DNA of 64,000 nucleotides from Acinetobacter brisouioides (GCF_004331075.1 NZ_SJNX01000003.1:186001-250000), one strand, 5' to 3'. Shown: positions 17,286 through 26,248, numbered from the stretch's first letter. Numbers and translations are program-made. The notes: generated by a model from the sequence alone, not told the origin.

Positions 17286-17906
17286 TTAGAGCTGGCTAGA
17301 CTGTAAACGAATCACACCCAACGCTTGCATCGCCTCCCACGCCTGTTGTAAAGAGCCATTTAAGTCGATTGGCGCAGTCGCATCTTCAATCACATAGGTC
17401 TGAAAGCCCAATTTCACTGCATCCATTGCAGTCCATGTCACGCAAAAATCAGTCGCAATTCCAACGACATATACTGTCGAAATTCCAACTTCTCTTAAAT
17501 AGCCTGCCAAACCTGTTGTGGTGGTTTGATCTGCCTCTAAAAATGCCGAATAACTGTCAATCTCGGCATGCCATCCTTTACGAATAATGAGTTGTGCGTG
17601 AGGAATGCTGAGTAGAGGGTGTAGTTCAGCATCGTGTGTACCTTGCACGCAATGACTTGGCCAAAGCACTTGTGTGCCATAACCGAGCTGAATGGTCTCA
17701 AAAGCTTGTTTGCCCGCATGATTTTCAGCAAAAGAAATATGGTCGGCAGGATGCCAATCTTGAGTGAGCACCACATGCTGAAATTTTTGAGCCAATTGAT
17801 TAATTAATGGAATAATCTGGTCGCTGTCGGCCACCGCCAAGTGGCCGCCTGGAGTAAAACCATTTTGAATATCAACCACGATCAGGGCGCTCTGCTCCAG
17901 ATGCAT
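17286..17906 (-). CDS. pncA: Nicotinamidase
   Basis: A 206-residue isochorismatase-like hydrolase that converts nicotinamide to nicotinate for NAD salvage. The catalytic triad is recognisable: Asp12 in VVDIQNGF, Lys in IRKGW, and Cys in ATDFCVTWT near residue 152. The metal-binding DWHPADHISF block and the HCVQGT cis-peptide region are also seen. The ATG at 17906 has GGAG about ten bases upstream. pncB, the next enzyme in the pathway, is in this window at 33904 but not linked. Family length and motifs make the assignment firm. Confidence 0.93.
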   Translation of the reverse strand: MHLEQSALIVVDIQNGFTPGGHLAVADSDQIIPLINQLAQKFQHVVLTQDWHPADHISFAENHAGKQAFETIQLGYGTQVLWPSHCVQGTHDAELHPLLSIPHAQLIIRKGWHAEIDSYSAFLEADQTTTTGLAGYLREVGISTVYVVGIATDFCVTWTAMDAVKLGFQTYVIEDATAPIDLNGSLQQAWEAMQALGVIRLQSSQL

Positions 17907-18226
17907 TTTTATTCTCCTATCAATTCACTAATTGCTGATATCAGTCAAAAATTTATAAAACAAAACCTGAATGACGTGGTTTAAGCCAATATTTTTTTCA
18001 ATTTATCAACTCAAAGTATTTATATACACGCTGTTTAAAAAATGCCTTAAAAGTTTTGACTGCTTTAACGAAAGTATATTGTTCTTCATACCATGTTCAG
18101 TCATAATTTGAGTAAGCAACATTCAACGTTACCACTAGATTACGTTGACTTTACCGCTTAAATTCAAAATACAGTAACCATCCTTTTTAAAACTGTACGG
18201 ATGGTCAAATAGGATATTTTTTCAAA
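17907..18226. other. Divergent spacer pncA/dapA
   Basis: 320 bases of AT-rich sequence without a coding signal. It should carry the promoters for pncA and for the dapA-bamC-purC run. No lysine riboswitch or other known leader motif was recognised. Confidence 0.5.
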
Positions 18227-19120
18227 ATGACTCAGCAAGCTCAGAATATTCAAGGCTCAATTGTCGCACTAGTCACCCCTATGTTTGAAGATGGCAGCGT
18301 AGATTGGAAGAGCCTTGAAAAGCTCGTTGAGTGGCACGTTGAACAAGGTACTAATGCAATTGTTGCAGTCGGCACAACAGGTGAGCCTTCTACCCTGAGT
18401 ATGTCTGAACACACACAAGTGATTAAAGAAATCATTCGTGTGGTGAACAAACGTATTCCTGTGATTGCTGGTACTGGTGCAAACTCAACCCATGAAGCGA
18501 TCGAACTCACCCAAGAAGCTCAAACCCTTGGTGCAGATGCTGCGCTTTTAGTCACACCTTATTATAACAAGCCGACTCAAGAAGGTTTATACCAGCATTT
18601 TAAAGCCATCGCTGAAACTGTTGATTTACCGATTATTGTGTATAACGTCCCTGGACGTACAGGCGTTGACATGCTCAATGAAACCGTGCTTCGCCTTGCC
18701 GATATTCCTAATATCATTGCAGTAAAAGATGCGACTGGTAACACTGCACGAGGCAAGGAATTGATCGATGCATTGAAGGGTCGAATGTCAGTTTTTTCTG
18801 GTGATGATGCCACTGCTGCTGAACTGATTCGTCTTGGCGCGCAAGGTAATATTTCTGTGACTGCCAATGTTGTTCCAAAATTGATGAGCGAATTATGTGC
18901 TGCGGCATTACAAGGCAACCAAGAAATTGCTGAACAAATTAATAATAAGATTGCAAATTTAAACAATATTTTGTTTTGCGAATCGAACCCAATTCCTGTG
19001 AAATGGGCATTGCATGAAATGGGGAAAATTGGTTCAGGCATTCGTCTGCCACTAACACCACTTGCAGAGCAATATCGCACACCATTGCGTGACGCGCTAA
19101 AAGACGTAGGTATTATTTAA
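18227..19120 (+). CDS. dapA: 4-hydroxy-tetrahydrodipicolinate synthase
   Basis: A 297-residue TIM-barrel enzyme. It condenses pyruvate with aspartate semialdehyde at the first committed step of lysine and diaminopimelate synthesis. The Schiff-base lysine is in IIAVKDATG near residue 166, and GTTGEPSTL and YNVPGRTG supply the substrate-binding Thr and Tyr region. Length is standard. It starts an apparent operon with bamC 13 bases downstream and then purC, the same order as in E. coli. Regulation is not evident in the sequence. Confidence 0.95.
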   Translation: MTQQAQNIQGSIVALVTPMFEDGSVDWKSLEKLVEWHVEQGTNAIVAVGTTGEPSTLSMSEHTQVIKEIIRVVNKRIPVIAGTGANSTHEAIELTQEAQTLGADAALLVTPYYNKPTQEGLYQHFKAIAETVDLPIIVYNVPGRTGVDMLNETVLRLADIPNIIAVKDATGNTARGKELIDALKGRMSVFSGDDATAAELIRLGAQGNISVTANVVPKLMSELCAAALQGNQEIAEQINNKIANLNNILFCESNPIPVKWALHEMGKIGSGIRLPLTPLAEQYRTPLRDALKDVGII

Positions 19121-19133
19121 AGAGCACAACATT

Positions 19134-19748
19134 ATGCAGTTACGTTTAGGTTTAACCCTTGCACTTTCAGTTTTAAGTTTGGCTGGTTGTAGCACCTTGA
19201 GTAATAAGCTCAGTATTAACAACGGTTCTTTAAACTACAAAAAGTCGACCGCCGACATTGAGCCATTAAAATATCCTGAAGGTTCAACAGCTCGACCTGC
19301 AACGCCACTGTATCCTGCACCGATTATTGACCCACTTGCATTGCAACACGCACCTGATTTTGAAAACCAAAAAGGTAATCGTTTTGCAATGCCTCGTCCA
19401 GGTGAAGTCGTTCCAAACCGCACTTTGGCTGAAGCCAATAATAATTATCCGAAACCTGTGGTTTTAGTTGACGGAAACCAAAATCCGTTACTGAAAGTTA
19501 CTGGTAAATCTGATACAATTTGGCAGTACACGCTTGCAACACTAAGCAGTCTAAATTACAGCGTGATTAGCCAAAGTCAAACACGGTATGAAGCGACAAT
19601 TAAAGTCGATGATCACACCTATGTCTTAAAGCTCTCCGCTGTTGGTAAAACCAATACCCTCGTTTTATTTAATCCTGATAACAGTTTTGCTGATCAGGCT
19701 AAAGCGAAAGCATTGTTAGACCAGATTTCTCAAAATTGGCCAGCCTAG
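19134..19748 (+). CDS. bamC: Outer membrane assembly lipoprotein BamC (short form)
   Basis: A 204-residue lipoprotein precursor with a signal peptide and lipobox LAGC (Cys about residue 19). Its place between dapA and purC is exactly that of bamC (nlpB) in E. coli, where BamC is part of the BAM complex that folds outer-membrane proteins. The E. coli protein is 344 residues with two helix-grip domains. Here there is room for the unstructured N-terminal segment and one such domain (about residues 115-200). The assignment rests mainly on synteny and the lipoprotein architecture. No internal frameshift is apparent. Confidence 0.78.
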   Translation: MQLRLGLTLALSVLSLAGCSTLSNKLSINNGSLNYKKSTADIEPLKYPEGSTARPATPLYPAPIIDPLALQHAPDFENQKGNRFAMPRPGEVVPNRTLAEANNNYPKPVVLVDGNQNPLLKVTGKSDTIWQYTLATLSSLNYSVISQSQTRYEATIKVDDHTYVLKLSAVGKTNTLVLFNPDNSFADQAKAKALLDQISQNWPA

Positions 19749-19783
19749 TACCCTAGGTATATTTTTGAAAACAGGTTCATCCC

Positions 19784-20503
19784 ATGTTAAAACAAACCTT
19801 GCTCTATACAGGTAAAGCAAAATCTGTTTATGAAACAGATAGTCCAGACCACTTGATTTTAGTCTTTCGTGACGATGCTTCGGCGTTCAACGGCGAAAAA
19901 ATCGCACAACTAGATCGTAAAGGCAAGGTGAACAACCGTTTTAACGCCTTTATTATGGAAAAACTGGCTGCTGCTGGTATTGAAACCCATTTTGAGAAAT
20001 TGCTTACACCAACAGAAGTGTTAGTGAAAAAGCTAAAAATGATTCCTGTAGAGTGTGTCATTCGTAACTATGCAGCAGGTTCTTTATGCCGTCGTTTGGG
20101 TATTGAAGAAGGTAAAGAATTGAACCCGCCTACGTTTGAATTGTTCTTCAAAGATGACGCTCTTGGCGATCCAATGGTGAACGAATCTCAAGCGATTGCT
20201 TTAGGTTGGGCAACTGCTGAACAGCTTGAAAACATGAAAGAACTCACTTACAAAGTGAATGATGTTCTGAAAGATTTGTTCGACAAAGGCAATATGCTAC
20301 TAGTTGACTTCAAACTTGAGTTTGGCGTATTCCATGACCGTATCGTATTGGGTGATGAATTCTCTCCAGACGGTTGCCGTTTGTGGGACAAAGAAACCAA
20401 GAAAAAACTCGACAAAGACCGTTTCCGTCAAGGTTTAGGTGGTGTTGTTGAAGCTTATGAAGAAGTTGCAGCACGCTTAGGCATTAACTTAGAAGATATC
20501 TAA
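19784..20503 (+). CDS. purC: SAICAR synthetase
   Basis: A 239-residue phosphoribosylaminoimidazole-succinocarboxamide synthase, which joins aspartate to CAIR with ATP in purine synthesis. The motifs [37 protein letters not shown] and LVDFKLEFG are characteristic, as is the [12 protein letters not shown] segment. Length matches the bacterial enzyme (237 in E. coli). It is the last gene of the dapA-bamC-purC run and is closed by a terminator. The start ATG has a weak ribosome binding site. Confidence 0.96.
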   Translation: MLKQTLLYTGKAKSVYETDSPDHLILVFRDDASAFNGEKIAQLDRKGKVNNRFNAFIMEKLAAAGIETHFEKLLTPTEVLVKKLKMIPVECVIRNYAAGSLCRRLGIEEGKELNPPTFELFFKDDALGDPMVNESQAIALGWATAEQLENMKELTYKVNDVLKDLFDKGNMLLVDFKLEFGVFHDRIVLGDEFSPDGCRLWDKETKKKLDKDRFRQGLGGVVEAYEEVAARLGINLEDI

Positions 20504-20515
20504 GTTTAAACTGCT

Positions 20516-20546
20516 AAAAAACCGAGTCTTATGACTCGGTTTTTTA
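20516..20546 (+). terminator. Rho-independent terminator after purC
   Basis: ACCGAGTC (20521-20528) pairs with GACTCGGT (20533-20540), with flanking A- and T-runs. Confidence 0.88.
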
Positions 20547-20632
20547 TTATTCAAGATAAGTATAATTTTTAATTTTCATCGCCCTATAACGTTTACATCA
20601 CAATATTTTTTAAATCATTCATCTATAAAACA

Positions 20633-21220
20633 ATGAAAAATTATTTTTTAAAATCCATCTGCCTAGGTCTCATCCCTTTCATTTGCCTGACAGGCTGTCA
20701 AACCGTTTCCAAAGCCACACACAAAGTCGGGAGCATGGTTGGACTCAGTAAAGATGAAGGTCCTCAAGCCAACCAAAAAGGCATAGTCGATATCAGTGAC
20801 ATTCATATCAACCCGTTAGAGCAATTGACTGAAAATTTACCCGCCGAGCAATGGTCTTATATTGAAAATAAAAAACAGGGCATTTATAGCCTAAAAAATA
20901 AGTCCAAAACAGGAGATATACTGTCACTCAAACTGAACTGCAATGTCGCAAGTCAAAAGCCGACCTTCTCGATTGAAAACACTGACGGGCAAGTGCTACT
21001 CAAAGCCTATGATCAACAGGCAGGACAAATCCAGTTTCTGCTCGACAATAAAAACTATGGCAATATTTTTGAATTAGGTCAGGCAAAACAACTGGCTGCG
21101 TTTAAAAACCAAGTCACACATGCCAAAGTCATTAAAATTTATAATCGGGGCAAACTTTACAGTTTTAGCAACAACAAAGCCGAACTACTCAGTAAGTCCG
21201 TTTCCTGTAAAGCCAGCTAA
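20633..21220 (+). CDS. Putative lipoprotein, function unknown
   Basis: A 195-residue precursor with signal peptide and lipobox LTGC (Cys about residue 22), followed by QTVSKATHKVG. The mature part is rich in polar residues and probably beta-structured, with a single pair of cysteines (about residues 103 and 192) that could form a disulfide in the periplasm. I do not recognise a family. The gene lies between purC, after its terminator, and rarA on the other strand. A perfect 11-bp stem lies downstream. The ribosome binding site is weak. Confidence 0.7.
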   Translation: MKNYFLKSICLGLIPFICLTGCQTVSKATHKVGSMVGLSKDEGPQANQKGIVDISDIHINPLEQLTENLPAEQWSYIENKKQGIYSLKNKSKTGDILSLKLNCNVASQKPTFSIENTDGQVLLKAYDQQAGQIQFLLDNKNYGNIFELGQAKQLAAFKNQVTHAKVIKIYNRGKLYSFSNNKAELLSKSVSCKAS

Positions 21221-21233
21221 TTTAAAAATAATC

Positions 21234-21268
21234 TGTATCTACTGTCACGCAACTTGGCAGTAGATACA
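21234..21268 (+). terminator. Hairpin after the lipoprotein gene, possible terminator
   Basis: TGTATCTACTG (21234-21244) and CAGTAGATACA (21258-21268) are perfectly complementary around a 13-base loop. There is no T-run, so rho-independent action is uncertain. Confidence 0.4.
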
Positions 21269-21341
21269 ATCGACTTCTATCACAAGTCCCTTGTATGCTC
21301 TCTATCTGAGAATAATGAAAGAAGCCTCATCAATTCTATTT

Positions 21342-22616
21342 TTATTGCTGTTGTTGTTCCTGCTGCCAGCGGCGCTGTTGCAACCGCTCACCTTCGACTT
21401 CACGTTTATTACGCGCCGATTCGTATAGTTTTGTTCCTTTTAACTCAGGTGGCAAATATTCTTGCAATACAAAATTTTCAGTATAATCATGTGGATAAAG
21501 ATAATCAACACCATAACCTTGCTGTTTCATCAGCTTGGTTGGCGCATTGCGTAAATGCAAAGGTACAGATAAATTTGCGGTTTTATCTGCCAGATCCATT
21601 GCACGGTTAATGGCTAAATAAGTGCTGTTACTTTTGGCACTGGTCGCCAAGTACACAGCACATTGTCCCAAAATAATGCGGGCTTCAGGCATACCGATCA
21701 CCTGTACTGAGCGAAAACATTCCCCTGCCAGTAACAGCGCATTTGGATTTGAGTTACCAATATCTTCCGAAGCAGCAATTAGCATGCGCCGCGCAATAAA
21801 CAGTGGATCTTCACCACCTTTGAGCATACGTGCCATCCAGTACAAAGCTGCGTCTGGGTCACTGCCCCGAATTGATTTAATAAATGCCGACACCAAATCA
21901 TAATGCTGCTCGCCTGACTTGTCATAACGCACGATATTTTGCTGGGCAACCCGTACCACCAAGGCATTATCCACATGATTGTCTTGCTCTGGTTCAAAGG
22001 TACTGGCAATTAAATCCAGTAAGTTAAGCGCCTTACGTGCATCTCCAGCAGCAAACTGAATCAAGGCGTCGAACTCGTCAATATAAATCTGACGTTCTTG
22101 TAAAAAGCGATCTTGTTGTAAGGCTTTGCTTAATAAACTCTCAATGGCCTCATTGGACAGCGCATTTAAGCTATAGACCTGACAACGCGACAGCAAAGCA
22201 CTATTGACTTCAAATGACGGGTTTTCTGTGGTCGCCCCAATTAAGGTAATTTTTCCTTTTTCCACCGCACCGAGTAAGGCATCTTGCTGAGATTTATTAA
22301 AACGATGAATTTCATCAATAAATACTACAGGTGTGAGTAAATCACCACTTTCTGCAATCACCTCTCGCAGTTCTTTTACCCCTGTATTCAAGGCGGATAA
22401 ACTGACAAAAGGGCGGTCCACTGCCTGAGCCAACAGTAAGGCAATCGTGGTTTTACCAACGCCAGGAGGCCCCCAAAAAATAATTGAAGGCAAATGCCCT
22501 TGATCAATCATTTGCCGTAATGGCGCACCTTCACCCAATAAATGCTCTTGCCCAATAATTTCAGACAGATCACGTGGACGTAGGCGTTCGGGTAATGGAA
22601 TTTGGCTCTCTGACAT
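21342..22616 (-). CDS. rarA: Replication-associated recombination protein A (AAA+ ATPase)
   Basis: A 424-residue AAA+ protein of the RarA/MgsA family, which acts at stalled replication forks and is related to clamp loaders. Walker A is GPPGVGKTT (about residues 49-57) and Walker B is VFIDEIHRF. Sensor 1 is IGATTENPSFE, and the arginine-finger region LLSRCQVY follows. The C-terminal domain ends in a glutamine-rich tail (RRWQQEQQQQ). Length fits E. coli RarA (447). It is followed on the same strand by the Sel1-type gene, which reads in the same direction but upstream of it. Confidence 0.93.
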   Translation of the reverse strand: MSESQIPLPERLRPRDLSEIIGQEHLLGEGAPLRQMIDQGHLPSIIFWGPPGVGKTTIALLLAQAVDRPFVSLSALNTGVKELREVIAESGDLLTPVVFIDEIHRFNKSQQDALLGAVEKGKITLIGATTENPSFEVNSALLSRCQVYSLNALSNEAIESLLSKALQQDRFLQERQIYIDEFDALIQFAAGDARKALNLLDLIASTFEPEQDNHVDNALVVRVAQQNIVRYDKSGEQHYDLVSAFIKSIRGSDPDAALYWMARMLKGGEDPLFIARRMLIAASEDIGNSNPNALLLAGECFRSVQVIGMPEARIILGQCAVYLATSAKSNSTYLAINRAMDLADKTANLSVPLHLRNAPTKLMKQQGYGVDYLYPHDYTENFVLQEYLPPELKGTKLYESARNKREVEGERLQQRRWQQEQQQQ

Positions 22617-22691
22617 ATGGTTTTAGTTCATTGGTTGGCTTTGCTATAGTCTACAAGATTGAAATACCCATTCAATAGCGTTGTTCTGTGA

Positions 22692-23405
22692 TTACATCTG
22701 CTGAATCAATTCATATAAATCCGCTTGTGCATCTTCATCGCCCTGCTCTGCGGCTTTACCGAGCCATTTCATGGCTTGTTTTTTATCCATCACCACACCT
22801 TTACCATCGCGATATAAACAGCCCAGATTGTACTGTGCGGTAGGGTTGTCCAGTTTTGCCGATTTCAAATAATAATCAAAAGCTTTTTTAAAGTTTTGCG
22901 CGACGCCACGCCCATTAAAATACATCACGCCAATATTGTTTAGAGCTTGGGCATGATTGAGCTGAGCTGCTTGACTGTACCATGCAAAGGCTTTGGTATA
23001 GTTTGCGGGATGTCGCTCATATTCATAAGTATAACCGAGGTTATACATGGCATCGGCTGAGCCATGTGCAGCCGCTTTGCTATAATAGGCAAAGGCTTTT
23101 TGTGGGTCTTGTTCCAGACCTTCACCTTGGTCATACATCACACCTAAGCTATATTCAGCATCCGCATTGCCTTGCTGGGCAGCTTTTTCATACCAAAAAC
23201 GTGCCTGATCAAAATCCTGTGCAGTGTCATCGCTGCCATAATAGTACGTGTCACCGATTTTATATTGTGCTTCGGCATTACCTTTTTGAGCGATTGCCAG
23301 AACCTGTATATCACTCATGTCATCAAAATGATTGGCGGCAAATGTAGCTGTGGTAATCACACTCGCCAACAAACAAACTACCAGTAAGTTACTAATTTTT
23401 TTCAT
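22692..23405 (-). CDS. Periplasmic Sel1-like repeat protein
   Basis: A 237-residue protein with a signal peptide (hydrophobic segment then TFAANHF). After it come about five Sel1/TPR-type repeats of about 36 residues, each of the form A-x-x-x-Y-x-L-G-x-x-Y-x-x-G. Examples are AQYKIGDTYYYG, AEYSLGVMYDQG and AQYNLGCLYRDG. Such proteins mediate protein contacts, and some modulate signalling or secretion. No specific partner is suggested here. The gene is on the same strand as rarA, 75 bases upstream of it. They may share a transcript, which is inference. Confidence 0.85.
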   Translation of the reverse strand: MKKISNLLVVCLLASVITTATFAANHFDDMSDIQVLAIAQKGNAEAQYKIGDTYYYGSDDTAQDFDQARFWYEKAAQQGNADAEYSLGVMYDQGEGLEQDPQKAFAYYSKAAAHGSADAMYNLGYTYEYERHPANYTKAFAWYSQAAQLNHAQALNNIGVMYFNGRGVAQNFKKAFDYYLKSAKLDNPTAQYNLGCLYRDGKGVVMDKKQAMKWLGKAAEQGDEDAQADLYELIQQM

Positions 23406-23500
23406 GAATCATCCAATTCTAAAATAATACTATGCTTTGTTTTTAAGTTGTTTTAAGTCAGTTTTTTATTCGGCAATCAAAAAACCTGCATCGTTTAAGT

Positions 23501-24667
23501 TTACTGCAATTTCAACAAAGCTGCATTTTCACCATCTTCAAGTACCCATAAATCTCCCTGCGGCGTTTGTAATAAACCTCGTATGCGCTGCCCCATCTCA
23601 ATTCGTTCTAGTTCTTTAATCGGCTGATGCTGAATATCCACCACAATAATCGACTCGGATGACAAACCACCAATCAGTGCCTTGCCTGTCCATTGGGGAA
23701 CACGTTTACCCTGATAAATAATCAGGCTTGAAGGAGAAATTGCAGGTGTCCAGCTCAGAACAGGTGCTTGAAATCCTGGTCGGGTATCGTGGTGTGGAAT
23801 CTTTAGACCTGAATCTGAATAACGATCATCATTGGACACCAAAGGATAACCATAATTGCGCCCTCTATAAATCTGATTCAATTCATCACCACCGTCAAGG
23901 CCCTTTTCCACTTCCCAAAGCTGCCCTTTGGTATCAAAAGCAATGCCTAAAGGGTTCCGATGTCCCCATGACCAAAGCTGAGCAGCAACGCCACCTTGAG
24001 CATAGAGTGGATTATCCATCGGTGTCGTGCCATCGGCATTGAGCCGTATCATTTTGCCCAAATGGCTATGCAAGTTTTGTGCTGGATTAACCTGCTGGCG
24101 TTCCCCTGAGCTGATCCAGAGTTTGCCATCACGGTCAAATAACAAGCGATAGGCAAAATGCTTATCGCCTTTTACTTTAGGCTGTTGTGTCCAGATTCTT
24201 TGACGGTTGAGCAGTCTTGGCTGTCCAGCATGTGTGAGATCCAGCTTGGCACGGTCAACGGCTGCACCTGTCGTGTTCTGCCCAGAGGCTTCTACATAGC
24301 TAAAATACACCCAGTGATTTTGATTAAAATCAGGATGCAAGACGATATCACCAAGACCACCCTGCCCCGCATACACCACTGGTGGCACACCTGCCACAGA
24401 CCATGCCTGACGACTCACAGGATCGAACAACTTCATCGTTCCAGCCTGCTCAGTAATCAGCAACCGCCCATCAGGTAATGCGACAAGTGCCCATGGCAAA
24501 TTAAAACTTCCTACTTTTTGAAAGTGCAACAGTGTAAATTTTGAGCTTCGCTGGTTCATAAACTGATCAAAAGATTGCTCGATCTGTTTAAAAAAATCTG
24601 AATAACTACAGGCAGTTAAACCTGAAACTGACATTAATATCAAAAGAAGATGCTGAAATCTTCGCAT
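23501..24667 (-). CDS. PQQ-dependent-type sugar dehydrogenase (soluble GDH/YliI family), lipoprotein
   Basis: About 388 residues from the ATG at 24667. The N-terminus (MRRFQHLLLILMSVSGLTAC) is a lipoprotein signal with lipobox LTAC, so the protein is exported and lipid-anchored. The body is a six-bladed propeller of the glucose/sorbosone dehydrogenase family, with LPDGRLLITEQAG, LWISSGERQQVNP, SWGHRNPLGIAFD and GLDGGDELN. E. coli YliI (Asd) is the nearest known type; it oxidises aldoses with PQQ. An in-frame start 21 bases further upstream (24688) would add MLRMDVC and is less likely. No PQQ biosynthesis genes are in the window. Confidence 0.82.
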   Translation of the reverse strand: MRRFQHLLLILMSVSGLTACSYSDFFKQIEQSFDQFMNQRSSKFTLLHFQKVGSFNLPWALVALPDGRLLITEQAGTMKLFDPVSRQAWSVAGVPPVVYAGQGGLGDIVLHPDFNQNHWVYFSYVEASGQNTTGAAVDRAKLDLTHAGQPRLLNRQRIWTQQPKVKGDKHFAYRLLFDRDGKLWISSGERQQVNPAQNLHSHLGKMIRLNADGTTPMDNPLYAQGGVAAQLWSWGHRNPLGIAFDTKGQLWEVEKGLDGGDELNQIYRGRNYGYPLVSNDDRYSDSGLKIPHHDTRPGFQAPVLSWTPAISPSSLIIYQGKRVPQWTGKALIGGLSSESIIVVDIQHQPIKELERIEMGQRIRGLLQTPQGDLWVLEDGENAALLKLQ

Positions 24668-24729
24668 ACATACATCCATCCGTAACATTCATGCATCCTG
24701 AAAGACAGGAGTTTATAGTTTTTTACCTT

Positions 24730-25137
24730 TTATTCAGCATCCAGCTGATGTAAAGTTTTTACAATATTACAATCCTGAATACAGGCTTGAGAATTACAAC
24801 TCTGGCGTAACTGCTGTAATTGCTGGCTAAATTTTTGCAATTGCTGAATTTTACTCTGAATATGCCCCAAATGGGTTTCAACGAGAGTGTCAACTACAGC
24901 ACAGTTGTCTTGTGGATGCAGCATCAGCGTATTCATTTCTTGAATTTCATTTAGTGACATTCCCAATTCGCGGCAATGCCGAATAAAAATTAACTGTTGC
25001 AATGCCTGATCATCATAATAGCGATAATTATTATTCGCACGCTTTGGCGGCGTGATGAGCTGTTTTTTCTCATAAAAACGGATGGTATCCGCAGAAATTC
25101 TGGATTTTTTAGCCAGTTCACCAATCGAAAAAAACAT
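24730..25137 (-). CDS. MerR-family metal-responsive regulator (CadR/PbrR-like)
   Basis: About 135 residues with an N-terminal MerR helix-turn-helix (FFSIGELAKKSRISADTIRFYEKKQL), then a dimerisation helix and a Cys-containing metal site. The cysteine placement resembles CadR/PbrR regulators of Cd(II) or Pb(II): one Cys in PQDNCAVVD and three more in SCNSQACIQDC. The frame could begin with GTG at 25143, but the ATG at 25137 has GAGG at the right distance. It is divergent from a CDF-type transporter with a palindrome of MerR type between them, so the pair is likely a metal-induced efflux unit. The exact metal is not determinable. Confidence 0.85.
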   Translation of the reverse strand: MFFSIGELAKKSRISADTIRFYEKKQLITPPKRANNNYRYYDDQALQQLIFIRHCRELGMSLNEIQEMNTLMLHPQDNCAVVDTLVETHLGHIQSKIQQLQKFSQQLQQLRQSCNSQACIQDCNIVKTLHQLDAE

Positions 25138-25148
25138 ATGCACCTCAC

Positions 25149-25179
25149 TTGACCTTAGAGTAACTCTAAGCTTTTAAAT
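25149..25179 (+). promoter_or_regulatory. MerR-type promoter/operator for the CDF transporter
   Basis: A -35 box TTGACC (25149-25154) and a -10 box TTAAAT (25174-25179) are separated by 19 bases. A perfect 17-bp palindrome CTTAGAGT-A-ACTCTAAG (25154-25170) lies over the spacer. The overlong spacer filled by a dyad is the hallmark of MerR-family activation. Confidence 0.8.
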
Positions 25180-25210
25180 CCGTGTATGCAAATTAAAACA
25201 GGATTTTCAA

Positions 25211-25843
25211 ATGGCAGGTTGTCAATGTGAACACCACACATCAAATCATAGCGTTTCAAAAAAATTTCGTAATGCGCTGTGGATTGCCTTATTTCTCAAT
25301 TTAAGTTTGTTTATTATTGAAGTGATTGCGGGGGCACATGCAGGCTCGGCTGCGCTTTGGGCAGACTCTCTTGACTTTGCTGGCGATGCTTTCAACTATG
25401 CCATTTCGATTATGGCACTGGGGCTCAGTTTGTATTGGCGTGCCAGTATCGCCCTGATTAAAGGCTATACCATGCTGTGTTTTGCGATTTTGATCTTGGC
25501 CAAAGTGATTTGGGCATATTGGACAGGCGTGCAACCCGAAGCCATGACGATGGGGGTTATTGGTGTTATTGCCCTGATTGCCAATGTCATCAGTGCCCTT
25601 GTGCTCTATACCTTCCGTGATGGAGATGCCAACATGACCTCGGTCTGGTTATGCAGCCGCAATGACGCGATTGGCAATATTGCGGTGATTTTGGCAGCGG
25701 TTGGCGTCTTTGGCACACAAAGTGCCATTCCCGACCTGATTGTGGCTGCGGTTATGGCGAGCCTAGGCTTTAGCTCAGGTTATCACGTGGTTCAAAAATC
25801 ACGCGCTGAGCGTCAAGCCAATAAAACAGGACATTTAGCGTAA
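25211..25843 (+). CDS. Cation diffusion facilitator-like transporter, membrane part only
   Basis: A 210-residue protein with about six membrane segments and CDF-type metal-site motifs: ADSLDFAGDAFNYA and SRNDAIGNIAVI, where the two aspartates in each pair can bind Zn, Cd or Co. CDF proteins export such ions by proton antiport. The usual cytosolic C-terminal domain is missing, and the N-terminus carries MAGCQCEHH, a Cys/His cluster that may bind metal. The gene is divergent from the MerR-type regulator. Its last nine bases overlap the convergent hypothetical gene at 25835. Confidence 0.8.
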   Translation: MAGCQCEHHTSNHSVSKKFRNALWIALFLNLSLFIIEVIAGAHAGSAALWADSLDFAGDAFNYAISIMALGLSLYWRASIALIKGYTMLCFAILILAKVIWAYWTGVQPEAMTMGVIGVIALIANVISALVLYTFRDGDANMTSVWLCSRNDAIGNIAVILAAVGVFGTQSAIPDLIVAAVMASLGFSSGYHVVQKSRAERQANKTGHLA

Positions 25844-26191
25844 CGCACCAATATAATGATGTGGCACTTCTTCTTTTTGCGCTGGGCTTGGTAGATCATC
25901 AATAATAGGTGTCATTGTGCTCACTGGAGCAACAAACTTCACACTTGCAATATGGGTAGGTGCTGTACCATTTGACAGCACTGCGTCCAGACGAGCCCCT
26001 AAACGGTGCAACTCCGCATCACCTGTGGTTAAGGCAAGCTTGACCACTTCCTGAGCGTACTCCTGATTATGTTCCAGATAGACCACATCAATCACCCGCC
26101 CCGCCACACGTCTTAAACGAACATATAACTGTGTGGCGAGGTCAAAGATCTCTTTTTCAACTTTTTTATCTTTGCTCAACATCGTCTTCAT
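25835..26191 (-). CDS. Hypothetical protein downstream of amtB
   Basis: About 118 residues. I choose the ATG at 26191 because GGAGAA lies six bases before it; a GTG at 26203 would extend the frame by four codons. The N-terminal half is helical and basic, and the C-terminal half is polar and proline-containing. No signal peptide or membrane segment is visible. I do not recognise the family. It lies 57 bases after amtB on the same strand, so it may be cotranscribed. Its 3' end overlaps the CDF gene. Confidence 0.6.
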   Translation of the reverse strand: MKTMLSKDKKVEKEIFDLATQLYVRLRRVAGRVIDVVYLEHNQEYAQEVVKLALTTGDAELHRLGARLDAVLSNGTAPTHIASVKFVAPVSTMTPIIDDLPSPAQKEEVPHHYIGALR

Positions 26192-26207
26192 ACTTTTCTC
26201 CACAGTT

Positions 26208-26238
26208 GTGGTTCAAGTCCAGCTTGAACCAATTTTTT
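26208..26238 (+). terminator. Hairpin with T-run reading on the plus strand, between amtB and the hypothetical gene
   Basis: GGTTCAAG (26210-26217) pairs with CTTGAACC (26223-26230), followed by AATTTTTTAT. It would stop plus-strand transcripts, possibly read-through from the CDF gene. No T-run is present for the minus strand. Confidence 0.5.
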
Positions 26239-26248
26239 ATACAACACA

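Noticed and set aside
26210..26230. tRNA T-arm-like GGTTCAAGTCC
   Set aside because: It is simply the left half of an 8-bp hairpin; no acceptor or anticodon arm surrounds it.
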